Source of the DNA: Nematostella vectensis | Taxonomy: Eukaryota > Cnidaria > Anthozoa > Actiniaria > Edwardsiidae | NCBI RefSeq assembly: GCF_932526225.1 | Contig: NC_064036.1 | Coordinates: 14,005,181 to 14,069,180, forward strand | DNA: 64,000 bases | Direction: 5' to 3' | The notes under the pieces: model-generated | What the model was told of the DNA's origin: nothing | Seen by the model: the letters and a program-made list of their open reading frames with translations, nothing else | Databases searched by the model: none | Shown here: in pieces, positions 13,201 through 24,100 of the stretch | Layout of the letters: each line of letters begins with the position of its first letter | How positions within the stretch are numbered: the stretch's first letter is position 1 | Position numbers and translations under genes: made by a program

Positions 13201-16200
13201 ATATATTGAGTATTAACCTTTAACAGTACAATGAAAATAATGTTTATTGTTTTCCAGGGATCACTTGTATATCCAAACAGAGCTCTGTAGTTCAAGGTAC
13301 TTTATTTTAAATATTGCTTTGTTGTCATGCCCTATTACAAGGTTTTGATTTGTCATGTCTGAATATTTTTAGCTTGAAAGATTATTTAGAAAAGAATGAC
13401 TCTGTATCTGAGAGAGAAGTTTGGAATTTTCTTCTGGATCTTACTTTGGTAAGTATAAATTATTTTATCTAAGGGACTCTAGGATCCCTGTGCCATATTA
13501 CTTGCATCACAAGCGACTCAATGTGTTAGCACATGCGGCTCACCCTAACCTTGATTCCTGGCAAGACATGGGGAAGTACATGTATCTGTTTCTCAGCCCT
13601 GAATTTTGTTGAATGTATATACACCTATTTCAATATACATTGGTGAAAATGGCAAATAGTAGTTGTATTACTGCTTGTAGGTATAATTGCCCCTAATTGT
13701 GCAATTTATACACATTTTCCTGCTTTTATAAAATATGAGAAGTCCCTTGATATTTTCAGATGGTAGCACTGGCAATTGCCATTTGCACTGACGACATATT
13801 TTTGAAATAGGTGTATGGGCTTAATAAAAGCCTGTGTTAATCAGTTCCAACATGGAGAGTGCTTAAAGACTGAGTTTATTTTTTTGGTTATGAGTTATTA
13901 AAATGACCTTATTTGATTCAGGGTCTGAAGCATCTTCATGACAGTGGCATGGTTCACATGGATATCAAGCCTGCTAATGTGTTTTTTGGTCACGATGGAC
14001 TTTGTAAAATTGGAGACTTTGGACTGGTTCTAGAACTCTCAAAGGTAAGAATGAATAATAAATGGCAAACTTTAGCAGGCATCAGCCATTCTAGTTGTTT
14101 TCAATAGACTGACTAGCAGGCAGACGGAAAGTCAGAGGGATTCTGTTTTCCTCCTGGTTTAGTCTTCTCATTACTCAAACTGCCATCACTTGTCCTTTAG
14201 ACCATCACTTCCATGACTTGTTTATCTATGATTTTAAGGAATCCCTATTTGTAGGTGGATACGGCGGATGCCTTAGAGGGAGACCCTATGTACATGGCCC
14301 CAGAGTTGATGCAAGGCAGTTTTACAAAGGCTGCTGACATATTCAGGTATGTAAACCATTGATGCGCCCTGCTATTGATAAACATGTTCTTTATCATACA
14401 AACATAATTGACAGTGACAGTTTGTTTCTCTCCTCAGCCTGGGAATAACGCTGCTGGAAGCTGCCTGTGATTTAGACTTACCAAAGGGTGGAGATACATG
14501 GCATCAACTGCGCAATGGACAGCTTCCACATATTTTCACACAAGGTAGCAACATGCTCTCATTTGAGTGACGCTAGCTTCCTTGCCAACTGAACCACCTG
14601 GCTAGAGACAGGAATTCATATTTATGAATAGTTTTGATTTGTGTTTCTCTTGTATGCATCAATCCTTATCAGACAATTGCATAATAAGCCAGTTCAGAGT
14701 TTAAGAAAAGACGCGGGGAGACTTGGTCAAATCGATCGAATCGCACCAAATGAACAATTTCGAAGAAGAGTTTGTATGGCGGTCTTGGAGAAAAATCCTT
14801 TGTACAAAGCCGTTTTACAAGGTATGGGAAAACCAACCACATTCATGTGTTGCACACTTATTGTTATACCTTTCGACCGCGTTTTGTTGAATACGGCCCA
14901 ATAAAATTTTTTTACAGGATATATTTACTTCGCTCAGTGAACTAATTTTATCAACTTCCGCTCGCAAAACACCGATGAAAACACGCAACAACAATGAACT
15001 TTGGTACCGCAGGTATAAACAAAATTATTTTCGTCGATGGAATTCAAGTAATATTTTTGCTTAACATCTAAGAACAATATTAATTTGAATTTTAGGGCAT
15101 AAAAATTGAAACAGCACTTCTACCTATGCATTTTATCACAGGCTTACCAACCTCTCAGTCAGTCTCCAGTCAATCCCAGTAACTAGCTTGTATATTTTCA
15201 CGATTGATCACCTCCTGTAATTGTTCTATAATTGTCTTATATCCTAGCATAAGGGTCACAATAAACTCTCATTGCTTTGTGATGTGTTTTTATTCAGAAT
15301 AAGCAGCATTTCTAACGTTTGAGCAGCTGAGGGATTCCGCGTTACTATATACCTATAAAAAAAAAGTAAAGGCAGGCTTCAAAGACATGCGATCAGATCA
15401 AGCGGCCAGAATTTGGAGTACGAGCATAATCTCGAAAATCAACCACCACAGTGCGGTAGAATATAAATATCTCCATGTCCCCAGTGATTTTCGGCCTCCC
15501 AAACAAACTCTTTCTACCAGAAAAGGCTAAGTTTTTACACATATTGGCAACCCAGAGACGATAGAGGAATCCGTGGATGCAACATTCGAATTCAATTTGA
15601 CAGCATTCTACCGCATGTGGTTGTTGATTTTCGAGATTTTACTCGTACTCCAAATTCTGGCTGCTTGATCTGATCGCATGTCTCCGAAGCCTGCCTTTAC
15701 TTTTTTTTATAGGTATATAGTAACGCGGAATCCCTCAACTGCTCAAACGCTAGAAATACCGCTTATTCTAAATAAATACACATCACAAAGCAATGAGAGT
15801 TTATTGTGACCTTTATTCTAGGATATAAGACAATTATAGGACAATTACAGGAGGTGATCAATCGTAAAAATATTCGAGCTAGTTACTGGGATTGACTGGA
15901 GACTGACTGGGAGGTGGGTAAGCCTGTGATTTTATACTCCGATTTGGAGTTCGTCGATAAACTTTTACAGTATTTGAGTGAAGGAATGACTCAGGGTACT
16001 CAGAAAATCGCTCCTTAGAAATACCTTTTGTGCCTAATTAATCCCAAATTCTCCAAGACTGCAATGCAAACTCTCTTGTGAAATCCCTCTTTTGGTCCAA
16101 AAGAGCCCAGTCCCTTACTGATTTCTTAAACTCTGAACTGGTTTATTGAATTGGTGTTCATTTGCTGTTGTGTTTCTATGATAGGCTTGTCGCCTGAGCT

Positions 16201-18747
16201 CATTAGGCTGATTGCGTGGATGATGCACCCTATCCCTGAGAGTCGGCCAACTGTAGATGACATTCTAGCCCTCCCTGCTGTACAAGCAGTAAGTACAATC
16301 ACAGGGTTTAACCTAGAAACAAATGAATAATCACTGCTTGTAGACGACATTCTAGCCCTCCCTGCTGTACAAGCAGTAAGTCCAATCACAGGGCTTAACC
16401 TAGAAAAAAATATATAATCACTACTTGTAGACGACTTTCTAGCCATCCCTACTGTACAAGCAGTAAGTCCAATCACAGACTTTAACCTAGAAAAAAAATG
16501 AATAATCACTGTCTGCCCTCTCTGTTTTCCATTTGAATAAGTTGTTTGACTTGGCAATGTTCTGGGTTTCACTCTTATGATTTTTATTTGCACTGTAGTA
16601 AGAAGCAAGCGGAGAAAAAGTATAATGTTGATGAAAAATGGTGTTTGACGAGAAATCAAGAATTTTATCTTGTGAAGGTCATAGCATTTTTTTAAGCCAT
16701 CTGGTAGTGGCAAAAATAAATTTTCGAAGCAAATCAACCTCTTGATTGTCGCTGAAATGATGAATTGTGAGGGCATAGATTAAACAACATGGTTGTTTTG
16801 TGGAGGAAGGAAAACTGAAAACCCTTCTATTTGTGAGATTCACTGCATTGTATTCACACACAGACATGGAGAAGGCGGCGGTGGATCCATTATTACAGCT
16901 TCATGGTAAGCCAGAGTGAAAGTAAAGGTCTCTATCATTATCTGGACAGATACTGAACTTTTTTGCTTGGGTTGTTCTGTAGAATTCGTCATTCTCTTCA
17001 TTCTGTGATAGTGTTTCTGCATTCTTTTTGTGGATGGCTATGGTTATCTTATGGCCTCTTAAACCTTTCAAAGGTAGGTTGATTTAAGAAGACTTCACAT
17101 CACTATTTTATTTACTGTACAAATCACACAAAGCACTAATTTCCATCATCATCTAAATCAAGCAACTGAGATACATTTCTTATATTGACCGAGGTTTAAA
17201 AAGAAATTCTTTGCAAAGTGTGTTTTTTTTAATTGCATTTTGTCACATGTTGTGTTATTTACCAGATCTGTGGTCACCTAAACCTGATCCTCCTACCCAG
17301 GATTCCTCATTTAGTTCTGATAACAGCTTCTCACTGGAAGGTAAAGGTGACATTGACAAGAATCAGCTCATGTTTGAATAAACTTATTTGTGCGTGTAAC
17401 AACCCAACAACCCAACTGCAAGCTGTCACTCATTCTAAAGTGTACACTTGTCCTGATAGATTCTCACGAAATATCAGACTGCTGGAGCCATACTCCTGAA
17501 AAGAACTCATCCTTTGAAAATCTTCTGTCTTCAAAGCCAATTGCCAAGCCTCCTTTTCACAGGTATTAAATAATTATGTTATGTCATTGGGAAGCTTGAT
17601 GAGGGGAGAACAAATAATGTTCCTGTTTGTTTTTAGTTCTTACTGAAATGGTGTATTTTAAGATGGGTTTTAATCTTGTGAGCTTGAACTTGAATGTGAA
17701 AAATAGCAGGTTGTATTTACCTCATGCATCAATTTAATTGTATAATGTTTATTATCAGGACGGGGTACTGCAGCTCTCCTATCAACCACACCCCATGTTC
17801 CCGTGTCGTCATATCCAGACTTTCCCCAACACGAGACCCTGACCTCCCCATGAACTCCAGGTAGGTCACATGATAAGGAACACAACTGTTTAATCAGTCT
17901 CTTTACCATGTCAAAAAAAAAATCATTAAACAAGGACCGGCAGTATAAAAGGCGTGTGCCTGGTCCAAGTCGTCTTTCTCGCTAGACCTTGTCAAGTACA
18001 GAGCTCCATAAGAAGAAGCAATTGAGATATCATCAAGTTCAAAATAATGTCTTAAACATCAACAGTGAAAAAGCAACTAAATTTTCTTATCTCTGATAGA
18101 TAAGAAAGAGAGATTCGAGCGATTTTGAAGAAAAAAGTTTTCAGGTTCTGTTATTTAAATGCGTGCGCTGTTTTTGAAATTTTATTTTCAATCATAAATT
18201 TTATTATTGTTGCCGTAGAAAACAACTCCCAAGAAGCTCGCCATTATTGCCTTGTATATACAGAACATTTAACTTCAAAATAATCAAAGCTTATCTACAG
18301 CTCTGCTCTTTCTATATTTAAGGAGCTCTGCACTTGACGTGGTCTAGCCTTTTAAACAGCAGGTCCTTGTCTCCAATTTAAATACAAAAACACAATATCC
18401 AGGTTTTGCTACATGCAGAAAGCCTACTCATTTTGGTTAAAAAAATAAAGACCATTCTTTTTTATCCTTTATGTAGAATATGGTGATAGAAGTGTACTGC
18501 ATTCTTTTCCAGGTTGACCCCTCCCCTTGACACCAGCAGTCCCAGCAGAGAACAGTACACCCCACCCTCTGAAGGGAGGAGGGGGCGTTTGTTTGAAGAT
18601 GATGGGGTGACCCTGAAGGTTGGAGTGGGGCCTAAAAACCTCATGGATGTAAGTACTCATGACTTGTTGAGTTTCTCTTGTGAAATTCTTGTATTCAATG
18701 CGTCTGTTGTATATTTCTGCTAGGTGTTTGAGGATGCAGCAGCCTGA
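10203..18747 (+). CDS. PKMYT1: Membrane-associated Wee1-family kinase Myt1 (PKMYT1)
   Basis: Inhibitory kinase that phosphorylates Cdk1 on Thr14/Tyr15 at ER/Golgi membranes (family knowledge). Exons: 10203-10416, 10743-10795, 11312-11356, 11655-11737, 12184-12270, 13258-13296, 13373-13448, 13922-14044, 14255-14346, 14438-14544, 16185-16288, 16864-16905, 16983-17073, 17266-17340, 17460-17562, 17759-17860, 18513-18648, 18724-18747; 1596 nt, 531 aa, in frame throughout. N-terminus has [11 protein letters not shown] and VSFHGSG blocks as in vertebrate Myt1. The kinase begins [19 protein letters not shown], with lysine in AIKK (about 120), catalytic HMDIKPAN (Asp 213) and DFG (Asp 231), then [11 protein letters not shown] basic run (WRRRRW) precedes a hydrophobic segment (about 368-385, [12 protein letters not shown]), the membrane anchor that separates Myt1 from Wee1. 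The end NLMDVFEDAAA matches the vertebrate NLLSLFED tail. Introns 5, 10 and 11 carry a minisatellite, a palindrome and duplicated donor copies respectively. Confidence 0.95.
12350..13125. repeat. 25 bp minisatellite in Myt1 intron 5
   Basis: About 30 tandem copies of a 25 bp unit, GATTACCACCCTAGACATGG plus TTGAT, with shortened 18 bp variants around 12640-12730. A diverged copy (TGCCACCGTAGACATGG) lies at about 12279, only a few bases beyond the exon 5 splice donor at 12271, so the array seems to have grown from the start of this intron. No open frame spans it. Confidence 0.95.
14700..15240 (+). CDS. Candidate small nested gene in Myt1 intron 10
   Basis: Two stretches with coding character sit between Myt1 exons 10 and 11. 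From the ATG at about 14749 an open frame ([15 protein letters not shown]..) reaches a GT at 14821. It joins in frame to an exon beginning after the acceptor near 14918 ([20 protein letters not shown]) with a donor at about 15013. A further acceptor (TCACAG, about 15140) continues in frame to a stop at about 15220, and AATAAA follows at about 15261. I do not recognise the product. The last part lies in the left arm of the palindrome. It could also be chance or relic sequence. Confidence 0.25.
15135..15926. repeat. Long imperfect palindrome (foldback element) in Myt1 intron 10
   Basis: Left arm about 15135-15462 and right arm about 15605-15926 are inverted copies of each other, around a unique spacer of about 142 bp. 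Matching landmarks include ATCACAGGCTTACC.., TCAATCCCAGTAACTAGC, GGGATTCCGCGTTACTATAT and ATGCGATCAGATCAAGC. Arms differ by scattered substitutions, roughly a tenth of positions by eye. There is no transposase frame and no convincing target duplication. It could be a foldback transposon or an inverted duplication. Confidence 0.85.
16256..16515 (+). repeat. Threefold tandem duplication of the Myt1 exon 11 donor junction
   Basis: The last 31 nt of exon 11 (GACATTCTAGCCCTCCCTGC..GCA), its donor GTAAGT and about 50 bp of intron are repeated twice more, with a period of about 86 bp. The repeat also contains CTTGTAG just before the exon-derived part, so copies 2 and 3 (16344-16375 and about 16430-16461) look like complete 32 nt exons with AG and GTAAGT. 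Read in the Myt1 phase, copy 2 gives ACG ACA TTC TAG, a stop. Confidence 0.9.
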
Positions 18748-19542
18748 TGAAGCTTCTACAAGTTTAGTATTGCATATTTCTTTAGGCTAGAATTGTCTGC
18801 GTGAGTTTAGATCCCGTACTATTCTAAGCTAGCATTCTCTGCATGGCGGGGCTGGTTACATGTCTACTTTGATAGATTGCAGGCACGTACCCAGGATTTG
18901 TTGAGGGCTGCTCATTATATATAAAAAGAATAGTATTTGATGACATTAATTTTTGGTGGCCCTGGGGGGGGCTGCCTAATGCATAATAGAAGTTATGTAT
19001 GCTTCTCCCGAAAAATATTTTTTTACCCTTAGGGATCGCAAAGTGGGTGTGTTCAGCAGCAGTTTGAATACTCGGTCTAAGTATCAATTATTTCCTGGTA
19101 TTTCCCATGTACAATAGGCAAGCTGTTAGTGTATGAATTTGTATTAGGTACATTACCAGCTCAATGCAATTTAGGGGATAGCTACCCTTTAAAAAGGATA
19201 GTACTTGGGTCAATCTTACATCCTTGGGCATAACAATCAAGGGATATAGCTGAACACACCCAAAGTGATAGCAGCCCCTTAAAAGAGCCATGAGGAACAG
19301 CAATTATGTGAACTTTTACACCAGGACAGAAGTCTTGGTAGCCATTACTTAGAATAAAAGCCCATTTTTAAGTAGGAATCTGTTTAACTCCAAGCAGGGG
19401 AAACTTGGGGAGAGGGACTTGTCTGAAACTGAAAAAAAGGCAGACAAATATGATTACTTAGGTTGAATTTGCTGTAGGACCTAATTGTGATCAATGTGTC
19501 TAAAACTAAAGATATAAGGAAGTCAAGGTCTTATTGGGTCCT

Positions 19543-19682
19543 TCTGGGATATTGACAGATAATGTCCAAGGATGAGAAATGGTACGAAAAATGAACAGTT
19601 GGCCAAGAAGCGAAGCTTCGAGGGCACTGTGTAATTTTGAGGACCACTTTTCATCCGCAGACATTATCCGCCGATATCACAG
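19543..19682. repeat. Foldback/MITE-like element
   Basis: CTGGGATATTGACAGATAAT.. at the left matches in reverse ..ATTATCCGCCGATATCACAG at the right, with further pairing inside (GGATGAGAAATGGT against ACCACTTTTCATCC). About 140 bp, non-coding. Confidence 0.5.
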
Positions 19683-19710
19683 TGAGCCAAAGAAGGGGTT
19701 TATTTATTTT

Positions 19711-20150
19711 ATATCCCAGTGACTACACTTAAAATGTGACTACCAGCTCAAAACTTGCATTTCAACTGATGGATTTACACCTAGACTGTTTTCTTATCAT
19801 TCTGCTGAGAGCAGGAATAGAAATTGAAGCAAAAATTTTCGATTTTAAAATCTCTTCTGCATGCGCGCTGACATGCATGGGAATGACGCCACGAGTGTGC
19901 GCTGCTCCATATAGTTATATTGATGATAATTCTATAAAAGAAAGCAAACCTTCTTTCTGTGCCTTCAACGCGTTTTGGAAGCCTTGGCGTTTGAGAAGTT
20001 ATTGAACAGACGAGAAGCAAGTTTTGACTGCACTGTTTGCAGGACAGATATCCGTTTGGCTGAACGTCATGCCTGATATTTGTCCCTTGAAAATGTGCAT
20101 GTGAGAACCATATTGACCAATAAGCGCGTGAAAATTCATCACTGGGATAT
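19711..20150. repeat. Possible small element bounded by inverted ATATCCCAGTGA ends
   Basis: ATATCCCAGTGA at 19711-19722 is mirrored by TCACTGGGATAT at 20139-20150. The arms are only 12-16 bp and I see no target duplication, so this could be coincidental. Confidence 0.25.
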
Positions 20151-21139
20151 AATTCAAAATATTGGTTGTAGATAAGGGTGTATAGAGCTTTTGTGGTAAA
20201 AATTCATGTCCAGCTTTCATTACATTGAAACCTGTAAAACTGAACCTCCAAAATATGTGTGGAGTGTTTATTGTCTTCTCACGAATCACAAGCCAGAATT
20301 CAGGTGCTGAAATGTTGAACTCGAGGGTTAAACAGTGTTGAAACACTTTCTAGCATTTCCAGTATGCACTTTCCATACATATTTCCACTCTTCGCGATTT
20401 GACATGGTCATGCTGTAGCCATTTCAGTTTTGTTTGTGTGAAAAAGAGAATTGTAAATAGGACAAAAACAGAAATACTCAAGGAAGCTAATAAAATATGC
20501 TTATTGCTGTTTACTGTTTTGTTGTTGTTTACAACCCCTGTTGTAGGCTGCGTCTCAGCCAAAACTATGTTTTCCATTGTAATAATGTGGAACTTATTTC
20601 TGGCTGAGCAGAGTTTGTTAGGCTAAATTCTTCAAATCATGTTATGTGATGCAATTTGAGCTGTTACCCGAGTGTTGTGTAAACAGACTCTGACTGACTA
20701 TAACATGCCTAACTGTTATGGCATATTTCAGACGGTGCACTGGACTCATTCAGAGCTCTGGTAGGGGCTTGGCAACTTGCGTTGTGCCGGATTGGAACAG
20801 GGCAAGGCCATATTTTCTTTCAAGGGCAGTGGGGGCTCGTTAATTTGTAGCAGAATTTGAACAGGTTTTTAAAGAACACAGAAAGAAACATTTCGGTAAA
20901 TTCATAGAAAATTTTGTGGTTCTACTAGAATCTAGCCTAACAAAACGTGTTCTACTGCCCGTGTGTTTTTTCTCTTTTTGGGTTTCCTGTGATTAGATAA
21001 AAACCGAGAGGGTCCTGGTACATATCCATTGCGTTCTGGGAATGCGAAACCGGATGTTTTGGCGAAACTGCATCGTCCACAAAATATGGTGACTTGATAT
21101 TTGGATTTCTTCCAGAAAATCTTCGACATATTTCTCATC

Positions 21140-24100
21140 ATGCCTTCTGGCGGCTACTTTACTACCGGTGGTATTCTAGCATTCATGCTTCTTGCGGTAA
21201 TTCGGGGCTCTTTCTCGCCTGCGATCTATTTTGCAGTACATGCTTATCGTTCTCCGAGCCTAGTTTTCTTGCTGCGAACCCCAGGTACCATTTTCCTCTA
21301 TCTTGTGACTGTACTATTCCTGAGTAGACGATCGAATGGAGTCGTACAAGGGCTAAGGCACACTTCAGGGAGTATTTCCTCGCTATGGCGGTGTGCAGTG
21401 ATGGGCTTGTTACACTTAGCCGCGCCGTATCTATTGTTTATGTATGCTCTGAAGATACTCAATCCTACCGTTGCTGGGGTATACATGGCGGCCGCTCCAT
21501 GGCTAAGTACCGTTATCGAGAGATTGCCTTGTATTCAGGTCAGTCTTGTATTTGTAAATGATACATAGGTTGACTGATTTACGTACGACATAACAAACAA
21601 GTGGAATTCCTAGCGCTGCACATAAACACAGTAGTATAAAATACGAATTGGTTATAAGTTAAGTAGATTATTTCTTTGTAAAACTATGTCTGCATTTCAA
21701 TGTGATTGATCAGTGTTTATAAATATACTTATATTTACTTATAACAAAGCTTCTGATATACAGTAACACCTCTATAAAAAGGACACCCTTGGGGCAAAAT
21801 GGGTCTGTTATATTAGAAATTAATGAAGGTTGTGTTAATGTAAAATAATTTTAAATAAGGACTTTTTGAAGAGGTTATTTAGAAGCTTTTCGCCTGTCTG
21901 TTGTATGCAGTAGCAGATTTAAGGAGAGGGTTTAGGGGGTTTAAATCCCCCTTTGGACAGCCAGAAAGCTATATGCAACAAAAAATTATTACGCCCTCCC
22001 CTTTAGTCACCCCTTCTCTCCCTGATATGGAGGTTCACTGTAAGTCATTGATGATTTTGATCTTCTGTTATGATAAACCCATTCTCTACCTCTCTATTTT
22101 CCAGCACAAGCAAAGTCTAACAGCAGTCAAAGTGTTTGCAATGATTCTTGGCTTCAGCGGGGTGATCATGGTGTCTGTTGCTGATGGGGTGTTGGCCTTG
22201 ACGTTTGGCATTGTTCCTTGCCCGCTTACCTCTCATGCAATCAATGCTTCCCAACACCAGAACTCCTCACAGATTGAAGGTCATACAAACTGTGGTCCTT
22301 TTACCCATGCTCAAGTAATAACAGCTATGTTAGCCCTTATTGGAGGGGCACTGCTATGGGCAATAAGCTCAGGTAGGTATTAGAATAAGCTGTGTTAACC
22401 TTTATTGAAGGTTTGCTGCTAGCTCAGATGGGTGTTAGAATAAGCTCTGCTAGCCTTTAATGAAGGTGTGCTGCACTAATGCAGTAAGCTCAGATGGATG
22501 TTAGAATAAGCTGTGTTAGTCTTTTTTGAAGATGTCCTGCAATGGGCAGTAAGCTCAGGTAGGTTAAAGAATAAGCTTTGTGTTAATTCTGAAAGCTGGC
22601 TTTTAGTATAAGCTATTCCAGAAATTGTCATCGTTTAATAAATTTCAATCTTTATGTTACTAATAGGGTTTTAAAAAGAGGGATACTGCTTTGAAAATAC
22701 TGAGTTGAATCCCCTTAAGCTTGAAGGATTCTGGAACTACTTGCCTCCATGTAATGCAAAGCATTTGGAGATAGCCACAGAAAAAATCATGTGGAGAAGT
22801 CAACATACCTCTCCCCCAATAAGGATATCTTAAAGTCTTTTTAAACAGGCAAAGCCAAACAAAAAGAATACCCATGAATCTAGGCTTACAAACATCTATA
22901 AGCAGAGCACTGAATTATGCCCTAATAGACTTATTGATGTCCTAGGGCACTCTCCCAATATGCTAATAGTATATTGCACAAAGCACTGCTGGGAATCTTG
23001 GAAACCACTGGCTAGGTCCAGTGGTGTTTCACTTCGACAACCTGTAAAAAAAACTCAAAAATATATAGATGTGAATTCACCTAAAAAATTGCCAAGGGTC
23101 AATGGGTTAAAATATATGTATGTTGAATTACATAAAAATAAAAAAAATGTGCATATACTTTTAATCCTGTAATATTCTTTTATTTTATTTTGCAGTATTT
23201 TGGAAGGCCAAGAATGAAGATATACACTACACTGTGGCTGGTATCTGGAATAATCTTTTTGCAGGACTCTATGGCTTGGTGATTTTTGGCCTCATGTTTA
23301 TTTTTGAACCCTTAAATAAGGTAACATTTGTTAGCAATAAAGAGTAACTACCAGAGGACTAATGTTTACAGTTAAAGAGAAAAAAACTGGTATTTTTTTA
23401 TTATGAATTTAGGTGTTGATAAAATGGTATTGTGGTTGACAAAGGAAGGCATCATAATATATATATATCATTCCTTATTGTTAATAACAAGAGAAAATAC
23501 TTTGTTTTGATCTGCGCCTATATTTTGGCGGTTTACAACAGCGTTTTTCAGGGTGACTGAGGCTAACAATTGTAGTTACTACATGTCACCCTGAGAAAGG
23601 CTGTGTTGTACATTGCCAAAATATAAAGCAGTTGATCTAAATAAAGTATTTTCTCTTGTTATTAGTTATATCATATTGAGAATCTAATGTTGACAACACA
23701 AAGAGATGCTTAGTGATTTTGTATTTTACTATTATCATCATCATCACATAGCTGTCAACTCTCCTGCATAAGGCGTGGGTCTCAAGATTTTGAACCTTTT
23801 GTCAAGCCAAATTTTCTTGAAATATCCTTACATTTATTACTGTATTCTCCCACATAAGCTATCTTGGTACTTCTGATACATTTACTGTATTTTCTCAAGA
23901 TTTTTCCTAAAGCCAGGTTGACAGCTATGTCATCTTTACCATCGCCATCATCAGTCATATATTGTCTATTTGATACAGGCATAGTGTGGTTCTATATTAT
24001 TCCTGATCAGCAATACAAATAAATACAAAAAGCCCAAATTGTCGTGATCGTGAACCAGAAGAATAAATACAATACACCAAAAACTGGACTAGACTCTGCC

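Larger units (their letters stand above)
18748..21139. other. Intergenic region between Myt1 and the EamA transporter
   Basis: No gene is supported. It holds a fragment resembling the GGCACGTACCCAGGATTT-ended MITE family near 18883, a foldback at 19543-19682, and inverted ATATCCCAGTGA ends at 19711 and 20150 that may bound another small element. The open frames here are short and lack features. Confidence 0.45.

Noticed and set aside
16126..16776. 216-codon minus-strand open frame with repeated [12 protein letters not shown] segments
   Set aside because: It is antisense to Myt1 exon 11 and its tandem copies; the internal repeats come from that duplication, and codon content gives no domain.
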